Below are positions 26,891 to 35,609 of a stretch of 55,271 nucleotides of DNA, piece after piece. The notes under the pieces are model-generated. The model was not told the DNA's origin, searched no databases, and worked only from the letters and a program-made list of their open reading frames with translations. The position numbers and the translations under genes were made by a program. Position 1 is the first letter of the stretch; every line of letters starts with the position of its first letter. The DNA is from Bacillus_CJ salitolerans (lineage in GTDB: Bacteria; Bacillota; Bacilli; Bacillales; SA4), in the NCBI RefSeq assembly GCF_042680805.1, contig NZ_JBHUEM010000057.1, positions 1 through 55,271 on the forward strand, in the 5' to 3' direction.

Positions 26891-27844
26891 TTGTTATATC
26901 AACTTATTCCAGCAATCCTAACCTTTATTCTAGTAAGTACTCTATCCCCCTTCTTCATTTCATTTCTTAGAAAGTGGAACTTTACACAGCCTATTAGAAA
27001 AGAGCTACCACAAGAGCATCATGATAAAAAAGGCACTCCTTTAATGCTAGGTAGTATTTTTATGGTAGGTGTGGTCGTTGCTTTATCGTATCATTCAAGT
27101 CCACTTATGTTTTTTCTAGTCAGTACATTTGTTTTATTTAGTTTAGTTGGCTTTCTTGATGATTTTTGGAAAGCCCAAAAGCAAGATCCTGGAGGTATAT
27201 CAGCTAAAACAAAGCTTGTTTTTCAATTTATTATTACGATTTTACTTCTCTTTATTTTAATCAATGTATTTAATATTGAACCGATGGTTCACTTGTCTAA
27301 ATCGATAAGTTTATTTCTTCCGCTAAGCTTATATATCGCGATAATGACTTTATTTATTGTGGGGTCAGCTAATGCGATTAATTTTACAGACGGAATGGAT
27401 GGCTTACTTGGAATGGTATCGATTCCTACGTACTTTTTCTTTTTTATCATATCGGATTACACAGAAGTGAAGATATTTAGTTTAGTCATGATTGCAGGTA
27501 TCGCTGGATTTTTAATCTATAACCTTTATCCTGCTAAGGCATTCATGGGTGATACTGGGTCTATGGCAATCGGGGGTTCATTATCCTTTCTAGCTATTAT
27601 AGAAAAAGTAGAACTATTAATTCCAATTCTGTTTTTCATCTATTTACTAGAACAGTTTTCGGTAATGATCCAAGTTTTCTATTATAAAAAAACAAAAAAA
27701 AGATTGTTTTTAATGTCACCCATTCATTTCCATTATGGTCTTAAGTATGGCTGGTCAGAGAACAAAATAGTAACGGTTTTTGCCATTGTATCTTGGATTT
27801 GCACCCTACTTTGTCTTCTTTATTTTTACTTTTTTATGACTTAG
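26891..27844 (+). CDS. mraY: MraY-like phospho-MurNAc-pentapeptide transferase
   Basis: A 317-residue integral membrane enzyme with about ten helices. Catalytic features are present: LDDFWK (Asp90-Asp91), NFTDGMDGLLG, AFMGDTGSMAIGG and MSPIHFHYGLKYGWSE. MraY moves phospho-MurNAc-pentapeptide from UDP to undecaprenyl phosphate to make lipid I. I choose the TTG at 26891, preceded by GAGAGGAG, because it gives the usual MraY N-terminus; an upstream TTG adds 15 charged residues. It is not in a division/cell-wall cluster, so it is probably a second copy. The segment GTPLMLG replaces the usual GTPTMGG. Confidence 0.85.
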   Translation: MLYQLIPAILTFILVSTLSPFFISFLRKWNFTQPIRKELPQEHHDKKGTPLMLGSIFMVGVVVALSYHSSPLMFFLVSTFVLFSLVGFLDDFWKAQKQDPGGISAKTKLVFQFIITILLLFILINVFNIEPMVHLSKSISLFLPLSLYIAIMTLFIVGSANAINFTDGMDGLLGMVSIPTYFFFFIISDYTEVKIFSLVMIAGIAGFLIYNLYPAKAFMGDTGSMAIGGSLSFLAIIEKVELLIPILFFIYLLEQFSVMIQVFYYKKTKKRLFLMSPIHFHYGLKYGWSENKIVTVFAIVSWICTLLCLLYFYFFMT

Positions 27845-27861
27845 CAATTAACTATATTTAG

Positions 27862-27907
27862 AAAAAGGAGAAATAAATCACAATCATGATTTAATTTCCC
27901 CTTTTTT
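27862..27907. terminator. Bidirectional terminator between mraY and the SLH hydrolase
   Basis: The A-rich left arm (AAAAAGGAGAAATAAATCA) and its T-rich partner make a stem of about 18 bp with one bulge. It has a U-run on each side and serves both convergent genes. Confidence 0.8.
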
Positions 27908-27917
27908 CATTGGTTCT

Positions 27918-29828
27918 TTATTTATTTTGATTCATATACTCTGTAACAATCCGATATAAAAATGCAAGAGACTGTGCTCTAGTTAGGGAATCGTCAGGTC
28001 TAAATGATTGGACAGTCTTCTCATAATCCCCATCTTTATTTGGATATCCTGTTGAAATCCCTTGATCATATAACCACTGAATAGCTTGTCCTTCTGTCAC
28101 TTCCACTAAAGTAATAGCACGTACTAAGGTAGTTGCAACGTCTCCTCTTCTAATAAGAGCATCTTCATTCCCTTTTACTTGAATATTTAGTTCCTTCGCG
28201 ACTTCATAAACATCAGAAGTCAGTTTTTCAGGGAACAGTACGCTAAACACATACGTTAGCAATTCTTTTTCAGATACGACTTCATTTGGATTGATTTTAT
28301 CACCAGTTAAATAATTTTGAAGAACTCCCAGTTTTACTGCCCATTCCACTGGTTTAGACCAATATTGGTTATCTTGATAATCTGAATAGAGTGCAGATAA
28401 ATTAAGTAAAGTTCCAGTTTTTACCCATAACGCAATGTCATCGATAAAATTAGCAGGTACATTGGCTGGTAAGGAATATTCTGCTCCAGTTGGGACACCA
28501 TTGAAATTCACTAATGGGTGTGTTAAATCCGGATACATCTTATATTCCACATCAGATCGATGCATTAGCGCTTTTTTCCACCCTAGCAACTCCGTGGCAG
28601 GTACTTGTATATCCTTTACCCCTTGTAAAAATAGGGATGGATTTGACTGCTTCTTCGCTGTATTTGTAGCAGAGTACTTGACAAGATCAAACCACCAATA
28701 GGAGTTACCAAGCGCAAAGTTTTGAGGAATATTTTCTTTTGAGTATGCTGGATTTTTTAGTAAAGCAATTTGCTCCTCATACATAGCTACAATTTGTTTC
28801 TGCTGAGCAACCACTTCTTCTGGTAGTCCTGCTTCTATCGCACGCTCTAATGCTTGTTTTTGTTGAAATAATAGTAGATCTTCTAATTTACTACTTGGCG
28901 CAGCTGCATAAATAGATCCTGCTATTTTACCTTCCTTGTCTTCGTCAATAATCATCGGAAGCTCCATTCCGCCTTGACTATGTCCTAAAACGAATATTTT
29001 ATCTTGATCAATTTCATCTAAATTTGATAGCAAATCGACAGCCTTTAACGCATCATATACTGACTCTTCTTTAATCGTCAAAGTAGGGTTCATTGCACTT
29101 TTCAAATTATGAGCATACGTTCTTTTATCATAACGAATAACAGCAATTCCTTGACTAGCAAGACCAACAGCTAGATCACGGAAGGGCTTTAGTGACATCG
29201 TTGTGACATCTTGATCTTGCGGTCCTGAACCAGCTACAAGAACAACGGCTGGAAATGGCCCCTCACCTGTTGGCATAGTAAGTGTTCCTGCTAACGGAAA
29301 CGAGGAGCCTTCTCCTACCACTACTTCTTTTTCTACATAGTTTCCTGTATCATATGTAGGTTTTTGATAATTGCTTGGACCGTAATAAAAAGGAATATAT
29401 AAATCTTCAATAGTCCCTTCTTCATTAACAAATAGGGTCACTGAAAATGGAGAAACTTCTCCTTCGACTGAAACCTCTGTTTTCGTAAACGGAATTCTAT
29501 TATGAACATCGACACTCGTTACACTCGTTACGTTACCAAATTGTGTAGTTACCTGCGAAAATAACGTGCTTAGAAATTCTTCAGGTACATACTTTTTAAG
29601 CTCTGGACTAAAAGAGAGGTATGCCTCCGACCAATTCCCTTCCATTACATGATTCATAAAATCCTTACTTACCTTTTCATAGTTAACAACCTTTATAGGT
29701 ACTGTTGACGTCTCTGTTGCATGCACGATGCCTCCTAAGTAACCAGTTGTTCCAATAGGAACAATCCCACCAACGGCAATCGTGGCAGCTAGTATGACCT
29801 TACTACCTTTTACAATCTTCTTCATCAT
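27918..29828 (-). CDS. Secreted SLH-anchored alpha/beta hydrolase
   Basis: A 636-residue exported protein: signal peptide (residues 1-38), a DUF3887-like region with FMNHVMEGNWSEAY (about 50-150), and an alpha/beta hydrolase domain (about 170-450). The domain has VVLVAGSGPQDQD, nucleophile motif VLGHSQGGMELP and a C-terminal His in LTHPLVNF. Two or three S-layer homology repeats follow (about 470-636; e.g. WSKPVEWAVKLGVL and SFRPDDSLTRAQSLAFLYRI), which bind the protein to the cell wall. The ATG follows AAAGGAA. It is an esterase or peptidase working at the surface. Confidence 0.83.
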   Translation of the reverse strand: MMKKIVKGSKVILAATIAVGGIVPIGTTGYLGGIVHATETSTVPIKVVNYEKVSKDFMNHVMEGNWSEAYLSFSPELKKYVPEEFLSTLFSQVTTQFGNVTSVTSVDVHNRIPFTKTEVSVEGEVSPFSVTLFVNEEGTIEDLYIPFYYGPSNYQKPTYDTGNYVEKEVVVGEGSSFPLAGTLTMPTGEGPFPAVVLVAGSGPQDQDVTTMSLKPFRDLAVGLASQGIAVIRYDKRTYAHNLKSAMNPTLTIKEESVYDALKAVDLLSNLDEIDQDKIFVLGHSQGGMELPMIIDEDKEGKIAGSIYAAAPSSKLEDLLLFQQKQALERAIEAGLPEEVVAQQKQIVAMYEEQIALLKNPAYSKENIPQNFALGNSYWWFDLVKYSATNTAKKQSNPSLFLQGVKDIQVPATELLGWKKALMHRSDVEYKMYPDLTHPLVNFNGVPTGAEYSLPANVPANFIDDIALWVKTGTLLNLSALYSDYQDNQYWSKPVEWAVKLGVLQNYLTGDKINPNEVVSEKELLTYVFSVLFPEKLTSDVYEVAKELNIQVKGNEDALIRRGDVATTLVRAITLVEVTEGQAIQWLYDQGISTGYPNKDGDYEKTVQSFRPDDSLTRAQSLAFLYRIVTEYMNQNK

Positions 29829-30021
29829 CCACTTTCCTTTCTATTAGTTTTTTTTCTATAAATTTCTTAATCTACTATTTATTGTAAATATATTGGAGCA
29901 TTTTGAACAGCGATAACCACCGAAACTTTCTATATACAAAATAAATTAGACTTGCACTACGACAAGTCATAGAACTTATGCAGTCATTTTTAACGTAGCT
30001 CCTAATTCAATTGCAAAACTG

Positions 30022-30546
30022 TCAAACTATGATTAAGGAAGAATTTGAAATCGCATAAACATGAACCTTTTTACTCCCTCTCATTATTTCCTTCTCAACG
30101 TTCATTCCTAATTTTTTGGCAACCATAATCGACGCTACATTACCAGGTTGAATCAATGCAATAAACCTTTCTATACCAAGTATATTAGACCCATAGTCCC
30201 TTAACGTAATGGCTGCCTCTGTTGCCAGCTTCTTCCCCCAATGTTCCTTGACTATCCAATACCCTATTTCATATTCAGTAGTGCCGTCAACCACTTGAGG
30301 AACGATCCCTGCATGACCGACTCTCATATTGTTCTCTTTATCAACTAGAATCATTAATCCTAAATCTTCCCGGGTTTTATACGTATTTAATATCCAATTC
30401 AAGAAGGTGTTTGTACCTTCTATGTCTCTTACCGTTCCTTCCCCAATATATTGAACCATCTCTGGGTCCGATACTAGAGAATATAAGAAATCAACATCAT
30501 TTTCTGTATACTTCTGAAATGACAGTCTATTTGATTCAATTCTCAT
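30022..30546 (-). CDS. GNAT N-acetyltransferase, RimJ/RimL type
   Basis: A 174-residue protein of the RimJ/RimL-like acetyltransferase group. It starts MRIESNRLSFQKYTENDV, and the acetyl-CoA loop region reads WGKKLATEAAITL. The late segment IQPGNVASIMVAKKLGM is the family's C-terminal mark. I place the start at 30546, behind GGAGG, rather than four codons upstream. The substrate (a protein N-terminus or small amine) cannot be read from the sequence. It is a lone gene. Confidence 0.8.
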   Translation of the reverse strand: MRIESNRLSFQKYTENDVDFLYSLVSDPEMVQYIGEGTVRDIEGTNTFLNWILNTYKTREDLGLMILVDKENNMRVGHAGIVPQVVDGTTEYEIGYWIVKEHWGKKLATEAAITLRDYGSNILGIERFIALIQPGNVASIMVAKKLGMNVEKEIMRGSKKVHVYAISNSSLIIV

Positions 30547-30558
30547 TGGAACCTCCAT

Positions 30559-30944
30559 ATTATTGTACTTAGTTCAAACTTTAATTAGCAAAAGCTTATG
30601 TTTAGTAGAATGAAGTAATACTCACTGTTATCTAAATAATTTTACTAGCGTCACGTCGTTTGACAAAGATGATAAGTTAGTTTTTCTTATGAACTGATAA
30701 TATAAGAACTATCTTGGTTCTCAGCTTGTTGCCCCCCCAATGTTGGATCTAACCGCATCAAAATGTCCATAGAAACCCACTCACGGAAATGTTGTCGGAT
30801 GTTCCCCCTTTTTCTTGAATCAATGATGGATCAGCTATCTCACTATACAACCACCTTATAGTCTGTTAGAAAGAAAAAATGGCTGTTGAGACTTTCTCGA
30901 CAGCCTAAGAGCCATTTCGGTTCTTATTTTATTCGTATACTTGT
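30559..30944. other. Gene-free stretch
   Basis: There is no convincing gene. Minus-strand frames near 30710-30870 are open for about 30 codons without a start or recognisable family, possibly old decayed sequence. The terminator at 30880-30907 is the only clear element. Confidence 0.4.
30880..30907 (-). terminator. Terminator after the VOC gene
   Basis: On the minus strand GGCTGTCGAGA and TCTCAACAGCC pair (one G-U) around AAG, then A and a run of six T. Confidence 0.8.
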
Positions 30945-31349
30945 TTAGTGACCCCATCCACCCCATATATCAATTTTATTACCATCTGGGTCTTTCACAT
31001 AAAAGGATAATCCGCATTCACCATTATCTTGAATATCCTCTACATCTACTAAATTTCGTTTTAACCCCTCGTGGAATTCTTTAATATTTGTTACCTCAAG
31101 CGTTAAAATACATTGTTCATGTCCATCCACTTCTACAAAAGTAAGATTTCTTTTCTCGGCGGTTTTAATTAAGAAGATAGTTTGGCCTAGACAAATTTTA
31201 AGTTGTGCTTGAGTTGATTCTGCATTGACTTTATTAAGTAATTCTAAATGAAGGTTATTCACGTACCAGTCAGTAGATTTTACAATGTCCGAAACTGGTA
31301 GATAAATAGTGTTAATTGCTTTTACATAAGAAACCATTGGCTGAGTCAT
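30945..31349 (-). CDS. VOC-family (glyoxalase-like) protein
   Basis: A 134-residue vicinal-oxygen-chelate protein with two beta-alpha-beta-beta-beta repeats. INTIYLPVSDIVKSTDWYVNNLHLE is split across the first repeat, and SFYVKDPDGNKIDIWG closes the second. The ending FYVKDPDGN is the usual VOC mark and carries a possible metal ligand in the nearby Glu/Asp. The start has GGAGG at 9 bases. Such proteins range from glyoxalases to antibiotic-binding proteins; the exact role is unknown. Confidence 0.8.
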   Translation of the reverse strand: MTQPMVSYVKAINTIYLPVSDIVKSTDWYVNNLHLELLNKVNAESTQAQLKICLGQTIFLIKTAEKRNLTFVEVDGHEQCILTLEVTNIKEFHEGLKRNLVDVEDIQDNGECGLSFYVKDPDGNKIDIWGGWGH

Positions 31350-31561
31350 TTGTTATTTACCTCCTTATCATCTTTGAATACCACTTTCACCCTTGTCCTC
31401 CTTCCATATAGAATTATTAGAGGAAACATTTTCCAATTAATATTATAAGTGACCAACAAAGATATTGAAAGTAATTTTCTGAATAATTAAAATTCAAAAT
31501 TGTCCCCCCCGCCCGAAGAACAACAAATACCTCTGTTGTTAGAAAATTTTTTAAAAATTTG

Positions 31562-31590
31562 TTTACATTTTAACTACTTGTTCGTTTAAT
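31562..31590 (+). promoter_or_regulatory. Sigma-A type promoter of the ECF operon
   Basis: TTTACA (31562-31567), a 17-base spacer and TTTAAT (31585-31590). It implies transcription from about 31597, so the TTG at 31593 cannot be the start; it supports the GTG at 31629. Confidence 0.55.
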
Positions 31591-31628
31591 AGTTGAAAGC
31601 TTTCGAAAGGAGAGAATATCGATACATT

Positions 31629-32120
31629 GTGAATACAGCATTTAATCAGCAAATAAAAGAGATTTCGAATAAAGTCTATCTTTACCTAGTAAAGCAAGGT
31701 TGTAACAAAGAAGATGCAAAAGACATTGTCCAAAATTCTCTCTATAAAGCGTTACTCTATATTGATTCAATCAGTCCGGATAAATTATCGGCTTGGATTT
31801 TTAAAGTCTCGATCAATCAATATTATGATTTGTGTAAAAAGAAGAAAATTGATATGAGGATCATAATGATTGAGATGACAAGCAATGAAAAGCTGCTGGA
31901 TGACTTATTACTAGAAAATGAAGAAAAGGAAAATGTCCGGAAAACGCTAGAGAGATTAAGTCCGGTGTATAAGCAAATCCTTATTTTTAAATATGATACA
32001 GAGCTTTCGTACAAGGAGATTGGTAATGTTCTAGATATGAACGAAAACAAGGTAAAGACATATCTAGCAAGAGCACGAGCACAATTTAGAGATTATTATA
32101 GGAGGTATACAGATGAATAA
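31629..32120 (+). CDS. ECF-type RNA polymerase sigma factor
   Basis: A 163-residue sigma factor with region 2 (QGCNKEDAKDIVQNSLYKAL and LSAWIFKVSINQYYDLCKKKK) and region 4 (LSPVYKQILIFKYDTELSYKEIGNVLDMNENKVKTYLARARAQF in pieces). It redirects RNA polymerase to stress promoters. The start is uncertain: GTG at 31629 is in frame 14-15 bases after AAAGGAGAG, a long spacing, but promoter position excludes the upstream TTG. It overlaps the next gene by 8 bases; that gene encodes a membrane protein with an anti-sigma C-terminal domain, the expected inhibitor. Confidence 0.82.
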   Translation: MNTAFNQQIKEISNKVYLYLVKQGCNKEDAKDIVQNSLYKALLYIDSISPDKLSAWIFKVSINQYYDLCKKKKIDMRIIMIEMTSNEKLLDDLLLENEEKENVRKTLERLSPVYKQILIFKYDTELSYKEIGNVLDMNENKVKTYLARARAQFRDYYRRYTDE

Positions 32121-33126
32121 CCAGGATCACAACGAATCAGTCAACCAAGATGAATTAGAAATAGACTTCGCTTTTCAAGATAAAGATGTGAAATCAATGA
32201 TAAAGAAGGCTAAACGAACGACAATAATACGCAACACAATCATATCAGTTGTCGTAACACCCATACTATTATTCGCCGGTATTGTATTGAATTCAACATT
32301 AGTCAATCATCAACACTACAAAGCATTTGGGGATCTTGAATATCATGAAAGGATCTCTGGACCCAACGTGTTTTTAGGCAGTAGCAGTTTTGATTATGGA
32401 TTTTTAGGAGGAACCTTTAGTAGCGAAAAATTTAAAGTTATTGAAGATCGTGTTATCCCGTGGGGAAATGAAACAGTGGAATTTAACATATTCGGAAAGG
32501 CTAATCCGACAGCTTCTGACCGTGGAAGTGCACAAATCAATGAAAAGATTGGACCGCCACAAGTAGACCGTTTCTTTCACTATGAAAGCGGGGAAAGGGT
32601 GATGCTCTTTTATCATCCTTACCTGAACTATGACCATTACCTAGTTGATTTTGATTTACTTAATCAAGTCAGTGAAGATAAATACATCGAAATGGCCCTA
32701 TCATTAGACCAAGGCTATACAATAGATGAGATAAATACCATGATACCTGATAGTGTGGATGTAACCTGGTACCGAGTAAATAGCTATTCACAATCACAAT
32801 TAGATTTGTTTAAAGATGGTGAGAACAGGCCTGATCTTGCTCAAACGGTATATGGGTTTGATGCTTATTTTGATAGCACATTCAAAGAATCCAAAAGAAC
32901 AGAAGAAGACTTTGTTGAGGATGTGAAAAGACTGAAGGATAGTAAATATAATAATTTTTTCACTTTTTATGTAAAAGATGTTTTATATGATGCGATCCAA
33001 GAAAATAAAGAAGATGGATTGATCATTGGCATAGTTGTAACTGGAACTAAGGATGAATTACAGGTATTAAACGGTTTACCTTTCATTAAAGGGGCTGTTC
33101 TTGGAGCGACGGTAGATAAATATTAG
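32113..33126 (+). CDS. Membrane anti-sigma factor (Sigma_reg N and C domains)
   Basis: A 337-residue protein with a cytoplasmic N-terminal segment (about 1-38; FQDKDVKSMIKKAKRTT, typical of the sigma-regulator N domain), one helix (about 40-62) and a large outside domain that ends in the anti-sigma C-terminal module (about 180-337: VSEDKYIEMALSLDQGYTI; FYVKDVLYDA). It would hold the ECF sigma at the membrane until a surface signal is received. The 8-base overlap with the sigma gene indicates translational coupling. The ligand is unknown. Confidence 0.8.
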   Translation: MNNQDHNESVNQDELEIDFAFQDKDVKSMIKKAKRTTIIRNTIISVVVTPILLFAGIVLNSTLVNHQHYKAFGDLEYHERISGPNVFLGSSSFDYGFLGGTFSSEKFKVIEDRVIPWGNETVEFNIFGKANPTASDRGSAQINEKIGPPQVDRFFHYESGERVMLFYHPYLNYDHYLVDFDLLNQVSEDKYIEMALSLDQGYTIDEINTMIPDSVDVTWYRVNSYSQSQLDLFKDGENRPDLAQTVYGFDAYFDSTFKESKRTEEDFVEDVKRLKDSKYNNFFTFYVKDVLYDAIQENKEDGLIIGIVVTGTKDELQVLNGLPFIKGAVLGATVDKY

Positions 33127-33149
33127 GGGAGTTTTAAGTAATTTCCCTA

Positions 33150-33178
33150 TTGACATGAAGTATCGATTGACATATAAT
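33150..33178 (+). promoter_or_regulatory. Consensus promoter of the ThrRS leader
   Basis: TTGACA (33150-33155), a 17-base spacer, and TATAAT (33173-33178): a perfect sigma-A promoter. Transcription would begin near 33185 and run through about 790 bases of leader containing three T-boxes. Confidence 0.88.
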
Positions 33179-33210
33179 CCAAATTAATAATTTTTATAAA
33201 CGTTTTATAA

Positions 33211-33446
33211 GCGTCGATAAGGACATGATTCAAGCTGTTATTTCTTTACCAGAGACAGGGCCTATGGCTGAAAGCCCTGAAGAAATAAGTTTGAATTACC
33301 ACCTTTGAGCTATTATGGGGAATATTTTAGTATCCATAATCGGGTAATCCGTTATCTTTTTGAGCGTAGAGCATTTTAGCTTTACGGAATTAGGGTGGAA
33401 ACACGACCGCACTCGTCCCTTGCTTGGGATGGGTGCGTTTTTTATT
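33211..33446 (+). promoter_or_regulatory. Threonine T-box riboswitch, copy 1
   Basis: The leader has the T-box parts in order: Stem I with specifier ACC (Thr) in the segment before ACCTTTGAGC, the linker with AATCGGGTAATCCG, the T-box AGGGTGGAAACACG (33392 on), and a terminator with CGCACTCGTCCC/GGGATGGGTGCG and six T. It is more divergent than copies 2 and 3: the antiterminator bulge reads TGGA and the following bases AACACG in place of CACCACG. Uncharged tRNA-Thr would stabilise the antiterminator. Confidence 0.85.
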
Positions 33447-33465
33447 TTCACATTTATACTTTTGG

Positions 33466-33698
33466 GCAATGATAAGGACATGAATCTTACTTCACTTTCT
33501 TGACAGAGAACGGGGCCCCGGCTGAAAGCCCTGAAGAAAAAGTCAAGATTTACCACCTTTGAGCTATTATGGGGAACATTTTAGTATCCATAATCGGGTA
33601 ATCCGTTATCTTTTTGAGCGTAAAGCACGTTGCTTTACGGAATTAGGGTGGCACCACGACCGCACTCGTCCCTTTCCTAGGGATGAGTGCGTTTTTTA
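33466..33698 (+). promoter_or_regulatory. Threonine T-box riboswitch, copy 2
   Basis: Same architecture as copy 1: specifier ACC, T-box AGGGTGGCACCACG (33644 on), terminator and T-run. Copy 2 and copy 3 share nearly identical sequence from the spacer onwards, at an offset of 254 bases, so they are a recent tandem duplication. Confidence 0.88.
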
Positions 33699-33719
33699 TT
33701 TTCACATTTATATTTTTTT

Positions 33720-33955
33720 GCAATGATAAGGACATGAATCTTACTTCACTTTCTTGACAGAGAACAGGGCCTATGGCTGAAAGCCCTGAAGAAAAGGTTA
33801 AGATTTACCACCTTTGAGCTATTATGGGGAATTTCTTAGTATCCATAATCGGGTAATCCGTTATCTTTTTGAGCGTAAAGCAGTTTTACTTTACGGAATT
33901 AGGGTGGCACCACGACCGCACTCGTCCCTTACTTGGGATGAGTGCGTTTTTTTTT
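33720..33955 (+). promoter_or_regulatory. Threonine T-box riboswitch, copy 3
   Basis: Specifier ACC, T-box AGGGTGGCACCACG (33901 on), and a final terminator ending 27 bases before the ThrRS start codon. Each of the three units can terminate independently, so expression needs readthrough at all three. Confidence 0.88.
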
Positions 33956-33981
33956 ACAAAAAAACTTAGGAGGAATGTAAC

Positions 33982-35178
33982 ATGTCAATTGAATTAGAAG
34001 CAGCAAAGAGAAATCACAGGAAATTAGGTCAAGAGCTAGAATTGTTTGTATCGATGGAGGAAGCACCAGGAATGCCATTTTTCTTACCAAAAGGGATGAT
34101 AGTAAGGAATGAGCTTGAGAATTTTTGGAGAAGTGAACATCAAAAAGCTGGTTATCAAGAAATAAAAACTCCAATCATGATGAAACAAGAGCTTTGGGAA
34201 AAATCCGGACATTCGGATCATTACCACGAAAATATGTACTTTTCGGATGTAGATGACCAACGCTATGCGATTAAACCAATGAATTGCCCAGGTGCCGTTC
34301 TTATATTCAATAGTAAACGCAGAAGTTATCGTGAGCTTCCAATCCGCTATGGTGAGTTAGGGCTAGTTCATAGACATGAACTTTCTGGATCATTAAGTGG
34401 ACTATTACGTGTACGCTCATTCACTCAAGATGATGCTCATTTATTTGTAAGTGAAGATCAAATCGAAGAAGAGTTAAGTAAAGTGTTGGACTTAATCAAT
34501 AAATTCTATTCGAAATTTGGCTTTAGCTACAAAATTGAACTTTCAACAAGACCTGACGATTTTATGGGTGCAGCTGAATTGTGGGATGTAGCAGAGAATG
34601 CCTTAGAGTCAGTTTTAAATAAAAAGGGACTTGATTATCAAGTAAATCCGGGTGACGGTGCCTTTTACGGACCAAAAATTGATTTCCATATTCTCGATTC
34701 ATTAAATCGCAGTTGGCAATGCGGAACAGTTCAACTTGATTTTCAAATGCCAGAAAAATTTGACTGTAGTTATATTGGCGAAGATAACAAACCTAAACGT
34801 CCAATTATGATCCACCGTGCCATTTATGGGTCAATCGAGCGATTTATGGCAATATTAATTGAGCATTATGCTGGGGAATTCCCACTTTGGCTCTCACCCG
34901 TTCAAGTGAAAATTTTGCCTATTTCTGATGCACACTTACAATACGCCCACCAAGTCAAGTCACAGTTGGAACAAATGGGATACAGATCAGAGATTGATGA
35001 TAGAGTAGAAAAGATAGGACTTAAGATTAGAGAAGCCGAAATGCAGAAGATCCCATTTATGATGGTAGTTGGTGATAAAGAAATGGAAAACAATCAAGTT
35101 GCATTACGAAAACGGAAGGATGGAAACCTGGGAGCAGTGAGTGTAGCGGCTGCAGGTGAAATCCTTAAGGAAAACTAA
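33982..35178 (+). CDS. thrS: Short threonyl-tRNA synthetase without TGS and editing domains
   Basis: A 398-residue class II synthetase that begins exactly where the catalytic core of a full ThrRS starts (NHRKLGQELELF). Bacterial ThrRS is normally about 640 residues, so the TGS (N1) and Ser-editing (N2) domains are missing. Present are the zinc ligands Cys102 (MNCPG), His153 (QDDAHLF) and His278 (MIHRA), motif 2 (HRHELSGSLSGLLRVRSFTQ), the GDGAFYGPKIDF region, and the anticodon-binding domain (about 300-398). The usual His of NCPGH is Ala here. The ATG follows GGAGG. The three T-boxes recall B. subtilis thrZ, which is full length. It probably charges tRNA-Thr but cannot clear Ser-tRNA-Thr itself. 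Confidence 0.9.
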   Translation: MSIELEAAKRNHRKLGQELELFVSMEEAPGMPFFLPKGMIVRNELENFWRSEHQKAGYQEIKTPIMMKQELWEKSGHSDHYHENMYFSDVDDQRYAIKPMNCPGAVLIFNSKRRSYRELPIRYGELGLVHRHELSGSLSGLLRVRSFTQDDAHLFVSEDQIEEELSKVLDLINKFYSKFGFSYKIELSTRPDDFMGAAELWDVAENALESVLNKKGLDYQVNPGDGAFYGPKIDFHILDSLNRSWQCGTVQLDFQMPEKFDCSYIGEDNKPKRPIMIHRAIYGSIERFMAILIEHYAGEFPLWLSPVQVKILPISDAHLQYAHQVKSQLEQMGYRSEIDDRVEKIGLKIREAEMQKIPFMMVVGDKEMENNQVALRKRKDGNLGAVSVAAAGEILKEN

Positions 35179-35186
35179 CAAATTCT

Positions 35187-35225
35187 GAATCCTAATGGAA
35201 TAGTCCCACTAGGATTCCCTTTTTT
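35187..35225 (+). terminator. Terminator after the ThrRS gene
   Basis: GAATCCTA and TAGGATTC pair, followed by CCTTTTTT. It closes the T-box operon. Confidence 0.8.
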
Positions 35226-35286
35226 GTGATGTGACTTTTCGATATATTCAATGCATGTACAAAACAACTATTCTCTTAATGCCCTC

Positions 35287-35604
35287 TTAGTTAACCAATA
35301 GATTAATCAGGACAACACCAGCTACACTGACTCCAAAGCTTAAAAATACATTTTTGCTTAGTTTCATTAATAGTAGGCATAGAATACTTGCCACTAGGTA
35401 GATTGGATTGATGACAAATTCTTTGTTTTGTAAGAATAATGAAGGAAAGATAAGCCCTGCTAAAATACCAATAGGAATAAAGGACAAACCATTTTTCATT
35501 CGACTGGAAAAAAAATCGCTAGGAACGCGAAGTAAAGTTCTACGAGTTATATACGTAACGACGGACATTAAAAAAAACAATAATAAGGTTTCTGTAACAC
35601 CCAA
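35287..35604 (-). CDS. azlD: Branched-chain amino acid exporter, small subunit
   Basis: A 105-residue protein with about four helices that matches AzlD: the early TYITRRTLLRVP loop and FFSSRMKNGLSFIPIGILAGLIF in the middle. It works with AzlC to export branched-chain amino acids and analogues such as 4-azaleucine. The TTG start lies 5 bases after the azlC stop, with its AAGGAGCG inside the azlC end, so the pair is coupled. Confidence 0.87.
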   Translation of the reverse strand: MGVTETLLLFFLMSVVTYITRRTLLRVPSDFFSSRMKNGLSFIPIGILAGLIFPSLFLQNKEFVINPIYLVASILCLLLMKLSKNVFLSFGVSVAGVVLINLLVN

Positions 35605-35609
35605 TTTAT

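Noticed and set aside
31593..31628. Upstream TTG start for the sigma factor
   Set aside because: It lies three bases after the predicted -10 box and would precede the transcription start.
33296..33556. 86-codon minus-strand open frame inside the ThrRS leader
   Set aside because: It lies across T-box copies 1 and 2 and reads RNA-structure sequence; no start signal or family.
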